Shown here: piece by piece, positions 56,641 through 64,000 of the stretch
How the letters are laid out: each line of letters begins with the position of its first letter
Numbering within the stretch: position 1 is the stretch's first letter
Assembly: GCA_007570785.1 (NCBI GenBank)
Contig: ML664161.1
Location: 40,423,093 to 40,487,092 of the forward strand
DNA length: 64,000 nt
Source: Antilocapra americana
Taxonomy: Eukaryota; Chordata; Mammalia; Artiodactyla; Antilocapridae
Direction of reading: 5' to 3'
Notes under the pieces: model-generated
What the model was told of the DNA's origin: nothing
What the model saw: only the letters and a program-made list of their open reading frames with translations
The model's database searches: none
Program-made: the position numbers and the translations under genes

Positions 56641-56960
56641 GGGTTAAAATGTTCTTAGGTTGTATTTTTATAACACTGAAAGAAATTCCATCCAATTCTG
56701 GTCAATGAAATGAAACAGAAGTTATTACCTTTGCTTTTAATGCAATTTATTTAATTGCAGATCCATATATCTTAGTTTGTTTAAATGGCTGGCAGAATTT
56801 TCTGAAGATTTAAAGTTGGCCCTCACCAGCTTGTACAAGCCAGCTCCAGCACATCACTGCCGGCAAAATGAGACCATTCAAGACTTGATCTTTTCCTTAT
56901 AGACTAATTGGAAAAATGATACTTTTATATGTGAACCAATTAGGGGATAATTTAAGATAC
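56641..56960. promoter_or_regulatory. Candidate conserved non-coding element
   Basis: A unique stretch rich in homeodomain-type sites (GCTTTTAATGCAATTTATTT, then TTAATTGCAG, later GACTAATTGG) around a non-AT centre (CAGCTTGTACAAGCCAGCTC). The make-up is like that of deeply conserved enhancers near developmental genes, but conservation cannot be judged from one sequence. Confidence 0.2.
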
Positions 56961-57739
56961 TACATACTTAACTGTGAAAAAGGTGTGGATAAAGGAGACA
57001 TATTGTAAGTATTTAAGATAAGGGAGGTCTCAGGAACATTGAAAAGCAAGAATGTCTTTGGTATCATTGTTCTGTCTACCTGGAATTCCCAAGAATATGA
57101 GAGCTCAGGCATAAATCCAGACAAATCAGATTCTTAGAGGATAGAGTGAAATAAAGTTCTTCACTATAGTGTCTTCTGAGAATTTCTAATTGTGAGCTGT
57201 AACAAAGGATCAGAAAATTGTTTGGGGGAAGCTGAACTGAGAGTGACCAGATTCCATAGATCAGATTAATAATTCATAAAGTCTGGACTTGAGAATGATT
57301 TGCAAACTGAATGGATAGACTATTAGAACTAGTCAATGACAGCCCTTGGGAGACCTTGAGAAAAGTGATCAGGAAAAGTGGCACTTGGGTTTAATAAACT
57401 TCAGGCTGTTCAGATATATCTCCTAACTAATGGATTGTGACATATGTACTCTGGGCTTTGACCAGCAGTGATACCTGGTGCTGTAATTGTCTTGCATATA
57501 GAGTGTCTGTTTCCAAAGAAAGTTGTTGCTGTATCGAGAGTAATTACAAAGCTGCCAGAAGGAAGAACAGTCACCCCACCACGCTCACCATGATTTATTG
57601 AGTGTATTTGTACTCTTGAACGGATCTGTCTTTTTCTTCCTGGAATGTTTTCACACTTCAATATGAATCTTTCTTTCCCTGAGCTCATCTCATTTGGGTC
57701 TGAAATATTGATCTGGTTGACAAAGGACAGGGTAGTATA

Positions 57740-57741
<2 letters not shown>
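56961..57741. other. Unassigned sequence
   Basis: Contains part of a minus-strand frame (57410-57883) that reads through the (GT)n tract and the gap. Outside the repeat it has no domain and is not called. Confidence 0.4.
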
Positions 57742-57785
<44 letters not shown>

Positions 57786-57795
57786 NNNNNNNNNN

Positions 57796-57839
<44 letters not shown>
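57742..57839. repeat. (GT)n microsatellite broken by a ten-N gap
   Basis: About 44 GT bases on each side of ten Ns at 57786-57795. The true length is unknown; the Ns are an assembly placeholder. Confidence 0.98.
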
Positions 57840-57841
<2 letters not shown>

Positions 57842-59434
57842 TACAAAGAGCAGGAGCAAGGGAACTTGTATGCATGTGCACAATATTCAAAGACATAATT
57901 CTTTCATATTATTTTGATGATCTAAGGTGATTTGGCACACAGACTATCCTTTCTCCTTGAAAATTCTGCTGATAGTTTCTGCCTTTGAGAAACAAACTTC
58001 ATTGTAAGATTGGAAAAGACCTTCAGTCTTTTCTGTGACATTTGTCCATGGAGTCTGCAATAAGAAATGATTTATGAAAGTCCGCCAATGTGAGAAAATC
58101 ATAATGTTTGTGACAAATTCCTTTACTCCCACAGCGAATCAGCAGTTTTAGGAATGTAGTCTCCATCGAGTCTTAAATACCAAATGGCTTCTCTCATACA
58201 AATGCATCTTGCTAAAGTTGAGAAGAACCTTGGAAGATTTTAGCATTATATCTCCCTCTTGGAGAAGTACTCAAAAGTTGCTTTGAGTTAACTTAAGCAT
58301 TTTATCTTCCTGGGAAAATATCTTCACTTTTCTAAACTTGTAGTCACTGAGGAGCAGTAGAAGGCATTGGTACATACCAAACTTTACCAAACTTCTATTT
58401 TGCATCTATCTCTGATGTTTCCTCTCTTTTCACCAATGGGAGCAGTAATACATCTATCACTTTTTATCAAAATTTTCAATTTCAGTCTTAGAAAATTAAG
58501 TTCCTTTAGTGGAAAGTAAATGCTTACATTTCAGTTACTAAAAGGCCAAGTGGATCAAACTGTCAAAAATTTTATGCTGAACTCAAGGTTATAACTCAGG
58601 AAATTGGGTTCAGCATACCTCTTCTGTCAGAAGGAGGTTGTTGACAAATTTTTTCCTATTGCTCATAAGCACAGGGAAATAAAATCCATGGGGAAAAAAG
58701 GAAACTATGTTCTACACCCCAGATTCTTTCTTTTCAGAGGGCTGAAGAAAATAAGCCGCTATTTCAGAAAAGGTTAGTGGTATTCCTGTCCCCAGGACAA
58801 AGGGATTAACTAAGTGACCTCTCTTGATCCTCCCTGCCCTCGACAGTAACACACATTGTGTGATTATGATTTCGTTTTGGAATTCTTTTCCTTTTATGAA
58901 GCAACTTCTCTACCCTGTGTCAGGCTCAGCTCCACTCAAGTTGAATTGACCTTACTTGTGGCCCTGTAGCCTGTAGGTTTAGTAGACAAGGAAGCTCAGT
59001 GTAGAGCTGGAAATCAGGAGATCTGGCCTTTTGATTTTGAAGCATGCTATGAGGAGATGAGTATAGTTTCTGTAAGGGAAAAATTATATTTAACTGATTC
59101 ACTACTTTCTTTTGAGGTAATTGGTAAGGAAAAGAACATTAGATATGTTGTAACTAAAAATTTCCACGATAAGAATTTTTCTTCCTGGACATCAGAGGAT
59201 TGGGAGAAAAATAGCATTAGCTAAGAAACAGAAATTGAAGTGTAGAGATAAATTTTCTTCTCTTTGGATGGAGATATGGTAGCAGTATTCTTCCTGGGGA
59301 AAAGGTGCTGAGGTTAGTTTGACTAAACACTTGAATAAATGATTTAGGAGAAATCTTATAAAGCAAAAGTGCCAGGTTTGCAGAGACATGTCAAACCGAT
59401 GAATAAACTTAACAATGAACTTATAAGGTCTTTT
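57840..59434. other. Unassigned AT-rich sequence
   Basis: About 1.6 kb with no gene. A weak MIR head-like trace (AAATCAGGAGATCTGGCC) lies at about 59010-59028. Confidence 0.4.
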
Positions 59435-60284
59435 AAATATTTTTTTGAACACAAACCAGGTGCCAAGTATTGAGGGGAATACAGATAAATAGCTTGTACT
59501 TTCAAATGGCTAATATTCTACTGTATGATTAAAATATTACTTTTAAAACCAGAAGATTAAGCAGAGAGTATTACCTGACCCCCATAGAAGTAAGTAAAAT
59601 GCCATTAAGTTTTAGAGTGCAAAGCATTTCCTTCTGGCTTAAGAGTCAAATTTTCATGAAGGTTATAACATTTACACCTGATCTTTAGACCTCTAGCCTT
59701 TCTATTAATAAAGAGCTTTCGAGCACAAAGAACAACATGGCAAAGGTAGAGTTGGGGGAGGAATGGGCATAAATGATAGACGTGAGCAATAAGGAATTTA
59801 GACTGTGGTTATTGCTGTTTCCTTGTTAGCACTGCTTATGCAAGCAGAAGTAGGAAAGGTGATCAGGGCCAAATTGTGAAGAGCTGTGACATGTCATGTT
59901 AGGGAATTTAGCCTTGATCCTGAAGACTAACCATTCTCCATATGTTTGTTCCTTAGCACACACAGCAGATGATATTATAACATGCAGGATGTAGCTATAG
60001 CAAAAGTTTTATACAAATGACTGTAACTCTTCAAGAAATGAGATCATCATGTCAGTGAACAGGAATGATTTTTAAAAATAAGAATGGTCATTAATTTTTA
60101 ATTTTTTTTAGTGTCAGTCATTCTCAAACACAAGTATTTTAATTATTAAATAATAGCAACTTTCTTTTGACACATATCAAAAGAGATGATATGCTCTGGT
60201 GTGTTGAGGTAACTGGGTTGAGGTCCACTGCTACAGGCTGTGGAAATAGTCTGATTTAAGCAAGAGAATGTCATGATTTGTACA

Positions 60285-60308
60285 GTTTTGTTGTTGTTGT
60301 TGTTGTTT
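60285..60308. repeat. (TTG)n microsatellite
   Basis: About seven TTG units just left of the Bov-tA insertion. Confidence 0.9.
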
Positions 60309-60327
60309 TCCAGCGATACATTGCAAT

Positions 60328-60660
60328 TTTGCTGTGCTGTACTTAGTCGCTCAGTCGTGTCTGACTCTGCAACCTCATGTACTATAGCCTACCAGGCTCC
60401 TCTGTCCGTGGAATTCTCCATGCCAGAATACTGGAGTGGGTTGCCATGCCCTCCTCCAGGGGATCTTCCCAACCCAGGGATTGAACCCAGGTCTCCTGAA
60501 TTGCAGGCAGATTCTTTACTGCCTGAGTCACCAGAAACGGCCAAGAATATTCGAGTGGGTAGCCTATCCCTTCTCCAGGGGATCTTCCCGACTCAGGAGT
60601 CAAACCTGGATCTCCCACATTGCAGGCAGATTCTTTATCAGCCTAGCTACCAGGGAAGCC
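60328..60660 (-). mobile_element. Composite Bov-tA (duplicated tRNA-related unit), antisense, with TSD
   Basis: One full inverted Bov-tA ends near 60537 (CTGCCTGAGTCACCAG). A second partial body and head follow: GAATATTCGAGTGGGTAGCC, TCAGGAGTCAAACCTGGATC, AGCCTAGCTACCAGGGAAGC. The flanks CATTGCAAT at 60319-60327 and 60661-60669 are a 9-bp TSD around the whole unit, so both parts inserted together. Confidence 0.93.
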
Positions 60661-61640
60661 CATTGCAATGTTAGAAGGTAAATGAGTTTGTTTATGAGAG
60701 AAAACAGAGTGAAGGAAACAATGAGGTGCTATTTTAATATCTAATTAAGTGATAATGAAGACCTGAACTCAAAAGTGCGAGTGAAAAGGGAGTAGAGCAT
60801 AGACTTTTGAGTTATTACAGGACAATGCTTTTTGAGACCTAATTGGGTTAGATAAAAGAAGGGAGTTGTGGTGGGTGGTCAGTTGTGGTCAGGAAAACAA
60901 TCACAGATTAAGTAAAGATTCAAGTGGGAATTTGAGTAGGAAGATAGTGCCATTAAAAAAACTTATGAATTCAAGAGAAAAAATAAGTTTAGGGAGTAAT
61001 AAACTTGGTTTAAAAAAGCCAAGTTGGTTTTAAAAGTAAGTTTGGTATAAAATGCATTTGTGGAACTTAATTTACAGTTAGATGTTCAACATGTAATTGA
61101 AATATAGCAATTCAGAAACTTATACGAGCCAAGGACTGGGATTTGGTCATCATCCATGATAGTTGATTGCTGAGGCCATGAGACTGAATAGGATTACTCT
61201 CTTTTACTTCTTATGATACTTCCTTTGATAATTAGTTTCTTGGGAGGTGATTCACATTTAAAGTTGCAGAGGGAGCAATGAATTCACAAAAATTTCAGTC
61301 ATAGAATTGCTAGAAAAAAAACAAACAAGGATTCTAAAAAAGTCGGGGATGAGGTGAAGCAAACCTAGGAGTGATTCATTAAATCAAATGCTGTGTGAAA
61401 CTTGAAGAAAATAAGAATGAGAAAATGTCTGTTGAATTTGGAGAAAACAATCCTTCAAAAAGGTAGTTCGTATAGAAGCAGTGGTTATTAATGGGCAGGT
61501 AGTTAGCAAGTGTAGGATGTTATTAAAAGAAATTCAGTAGTGATTGAAAGTACAGAGGGAAGGTTCCTACACATAAATCAGTGTGGAGAGATTTATTTTA
61601 TCGTTTGGAGTTTGAGGAAATTTAGAGTGATGAAAGTGAA

Positions 61641-62129
61641 ATGAATATAAAGGACATTCATGAGTCTGAGGCCATCAAGACAGGCCATGGAGGAGTAAGA
61701 CTCACCACAAGGGATGAGAAGGGTTTTGGGTAGCGGTATTAGTTTAGATCCTCCAAGAAGCAGACACATGGCTTTAGATGGGTAGGAGTTACTTTGTGGA
61801 AACATCTTTGAAGGAAAAGGGGAAGAACCAGAATAGACGGTAAAAACTTTTAAACCACTATGTAAGTCTGACATCTGTGGAGAATCTTAGACTGCAGTAC
61901 AGTTCTAATATGTTTTGGCCAGACTGATGTTTTGTCCAAAGTCACCCATCCGAGGAGTTCCAAATACCTCAGAAATAGACATGAATTAGCACCATTGCCG
62001 AGTTCAGTCTTTGGCAGAGAGCGGTCCAGGAAAGGGTGGCCTCGGTGTAAATGTGGTGTTTCCAGAGGACACAAGCTAGGTCTATTGGTCAACTCTGCTC
62101 TGTGCAGCAGAAAACTGAAACAGCTGATT
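61641..62129. other. Unassigned sequence
   Basis: Frames on both strands (61850-62155 minus, 61932-62210 plus) overlap each other and show no domain; the plus one runs into L1. Confidence 0.4.
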
Positions 62130-62540
62130 TTTGAAGGAGAAATATTGCATGACATCCCTTATGTGTGGAATCTAAAAAGAAATGATATGATGAACTTTCT
62201 TACAGAATAGAAACAGACTCACAGACTTCAAGAATGACCTTATGATTGTCTGGGGGAAGAATGAGGGGAAGGGATAGTTAGGGAGTTTGGGATGGGCATA
62301 TACACACTAATATATTTAAAATGGATAACCGACAAGGACCTACTGTATAACACACAGAACTCTGCTCAATGTTTTGCGCCACCCTGTCAGGAGGTGGGTT
62401 TGGGGAAGAATAGATACATGTGTATGTATGCCTACACCCCTTCACTGATCACCTGAAACTATCACAACATTGTTAATCAGCTATACCCCAACACAAAATT
62501 TAAAAAAAAGTTTTTTTAAAAAAAGGAAAAAAAAAAAAAA
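62130..62540 (+). mobile_element. L1 3' UTR end with A-rich tail
   Basis: GCATGACATCCCTTATGTGT, GGAAGGGATAGTTAGGGAGT, GGATAACCGACAAGGACCTA, CACAGAACTCTGCTCAATGT and CACAACATTGTTAATCAGCT follow the sense 3' UTR of older artiodactyl L1, closing in A-rich sequence. Confidence 0.92.
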
Positions 62541-63639
62541 CCTCATTTTCCTGACTGTGCATTAGTACAAGTGAATGTGGTTAATTTCAGAAGAGGAAAA
62601 GATAGTAGTATTGGTCAAGCCAGTGATTGGTTATGGTGGTAAATAGCAGGCAGTAAGCATCCTGACCACCTTGTCCTTTTGACCTTATGAGTTTGAGGGA
62701 AATAGAACAGATGCTACTGAAGAAGTGTTTATTAAATAGATGGTCTTAGAGTGTCACCATCCAGATAATCTAAGAGCTATTCTTAGAATAGCAAAATACC
62801 TTTAAGGTATGCTGGAATGGAAACTACTGCTTATGCCTCCAAGTATCAGAATTACAGTCAACTTAGGCAGGAAGTGCCCAGTCCTTCTGATTCTCTAGAG
62901 ACTACTGCTTCATTCTGCAGTGCCTAATAATACTCTTTTTGTTCACATCCCAGCTTGGCCACTTGCTGTTTGTGTCACATTTGATGTGTTGCTCAGTTTT
63001 TCTGCTCTCCATCTTCTTCATCTACAAAGTAGAAAATCACTACCTAGTTCAGAGAGTTATTGTCCCATTTCTCTTCTTCCATTACAACTTTTCACCTGGG
63101 CTTTGGGTTCCTTTCTCCCTCAGTAACTGAACTACCAGCATTTGAGCCATACCCGGCCCAGTCCTTCACCATTCATTCTCTACTCCTCACCTCTATTGTT
63201 ACCACCACCACCAGGTTTACCATCTCTCACTTCTCCACCAACATCAACTGTTTTTTATGTGCTTTTGTCAGCATGTGAATCCTTCTTAGGCAGATTACTA
63301 TGACAGAACAACCATGATGCTAAATTTCATTTCTGCCAAACCTAAAGCACCTATAGAGGGACGGCTTCATGAAAAGGTTGAAGATAAAGGCATTTATTCC
63401 CAATAGATCAGGGGTGCCAGTGGGAGTGGAAAAAATGGCAATAGGCATGCATGTAATTTAGACTAAGTAGTAAGCAATTAGAGTCTACAAAGAAAGACTA
63501 AAGTTCAGATTTTCCTATATCGTAATAAATTTTAAGAGTAAAGATTGAAGCAGAAAATTAGAATGTACTGGAAGAATGTTTTCTTGAAGATATAATTGGT
63601 TAACTAAGTAGTAGAAATTTCAGGAAAAGTAGTTTTTCG
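62541..63639. other. Unassigned sequence
   Basis: No gene or repeat recognised. Three overlapping plus-strand frames at 62920-63278 reflect pyrimidine-rich sequence. Confidence 0.4.
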
Positions 63640-63835
63640 TGAAAGTGAAGGTTGCTCAGTCGTGTCCAACTTTTTACAATCCTATGGACTATACAGTCCA
63701 TGGTATTCTCCAGGCCAGAATACTGGAGTGGGTTGCCTTTCCCTTCTCCAGGGAAATCTTCCCTACCCAGGGATCAAACCTAGGTCTCCCACATTGCAGA
63801 TGGATTCTTTACCAGCTGAGCCACAAGGGAAGCCC
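63640..63835 (-). mobile_element. Bov-tA SINE, antisense
   Basis: GTTGCTCAGTCGTGTCCAAC, CAGTCCATGGTATTCTCCAG, GGGATCAAACCTAGGTCTCC and CCAGCTGAGCCACAAGGGAA give full length. No clear TSD. Confidence 0.93.
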
Positions 63836-64000
63836 TTAACTTCCATTAAATATGGCGTTTATACCTTAACTTTCTCAAGTAGTTCATGTCTCTACATTTC
63901 AAGAAATATATGATTTAGCAAAGAGGTATAATTCAGAGAGAACTGTCTGTAAGCCAATGAAAATGATCAAGGAAACTAAGAAATATTCTTGAGCATAAAT
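63836..64000. other. Unassigned sequence to the window end
   Basis: No recognised element. Confidence 0.4.

Larger units (their letters stand above)
59435..61640 (-). mobile_element. Long L2 LINE relic, antisense, split by Bov-tA
   Basis: A run of antisense L2 landmarks in order. CCAGGTGCCAAGTATTGAGG near 59458, GTTAGGGAATTTAGCCTTGA near 59900 and AACTTAATTTACAGTTAGA near 61066. Then GAGCCAAGGACTGGGATT near 61126, GGCCATGAGACTGAATAGGA near 61173, and AAATCAAATGCTGTGTGAAA near 61381. It spans about 1.9 kb once the SINE is removed, from the 3' end well into ORF2. All frames are destroyed. Confidence 0.72.

Noticed and set aside
57410..57883. A 157-codon minus-strand frame
   Set aside because: A large part is His-Thr repeats from the GT microsatellite plus unknown residues from the N gap. 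The remainder has no domain, conserved pattern or splice context.
60273..60674. A 133-codon plus-strand frame
   Set aside because: It is the antisense strand of the composite Bov-tA with a TTG microsatellite at its start; similar SINE frames occur at most Bov-tA copies.

Overview
The window looks like a piece of ruminant nuclear DNA, most likely from a bovid. The case rests on repeats: BovB (RTE-type LINE) fragments, the tRNA-Glu-derived Bov-tA SINE, two Bov-A2 dimers, and young L1 tails of the cattle/sheep type. These lie on top of older mammalian repeats (MIR, L2, MaLR LTRs, MER5 and MER1-like hAT relics). Cattle, yak, buffalo, sheep and goat cannot be told apart from this window alone. All family names are from memory of consensus sequences, with no masking run, so subfamily names and edges are approximate by about 5-20 bases unless a target-site duplication (TSD) is given.

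No intact protein-coding gene, rRNA or tRNA gene, or CRISPR array could be supported. The sequence is AT-rich and reads as intergenic or deep-intronic. Nearly every open frame above 60 codons is repeat-derived, microsatellite-derived or chance. The one non-repeat frame I would test first is on the minus strand at 30334-30600: a protein-like composition, a splice-acceptor-like 5' edge and a poly(A)-like tract about 260 bases downstream.

Layout: 1-645 BovB 3' end. 1.0-4.0 kb: MIR, a CHR-type SINE with an internal tandem repeat, and an antisense L1 3' UTR split by Bov-tA. 6.0-8.2 kb: broken antisense L2 with a solo class-I LTR in the gap. 8.5-11.9 kb: short BovB, Bov-tA copies (one split by a poly(A)-tailed insertion) and a CHR-type SINE. 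13.8-15.5 kb: BovB, Bov-tA, L1 tail and MIR. 17.4 kb: MaLR LTR. 18-22 kb: largely unique, with a CpG-retaining patch. 22.2-33.6 kb: scattered Bov-A2, Bov-tA, MIR, MaLR and a MER1-like hAT element. 33.8-36.8 kb: the longest BovB fragment (part of the reverse transcriptase) with an L1 tail inside it, then another BovB 3' end. 37-43.7 kb: L2, MER5 and MIR relics with nested Bov-tA. 43.7-57 kb: mostly unique AT-rich DNA with SINEs and microsatellites. 57.7 kb: a (GT)n tract broken by ten Ns. 59.4-64 kb: a long antisense L2 relic holding a composite Bov-tA, an L1 3' end and a final Bov-tA.

No new biological system was found. The strongest observations are nested insertions with readable TSDs, which give a relative order of events: old L2/MIR/MaLR, then hAT and the class-I LTR, then BovB/Bov-tA, then the L1 tail and the retrocopy-like insert. 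A few unique patches could be regulatory but need alignment to test.
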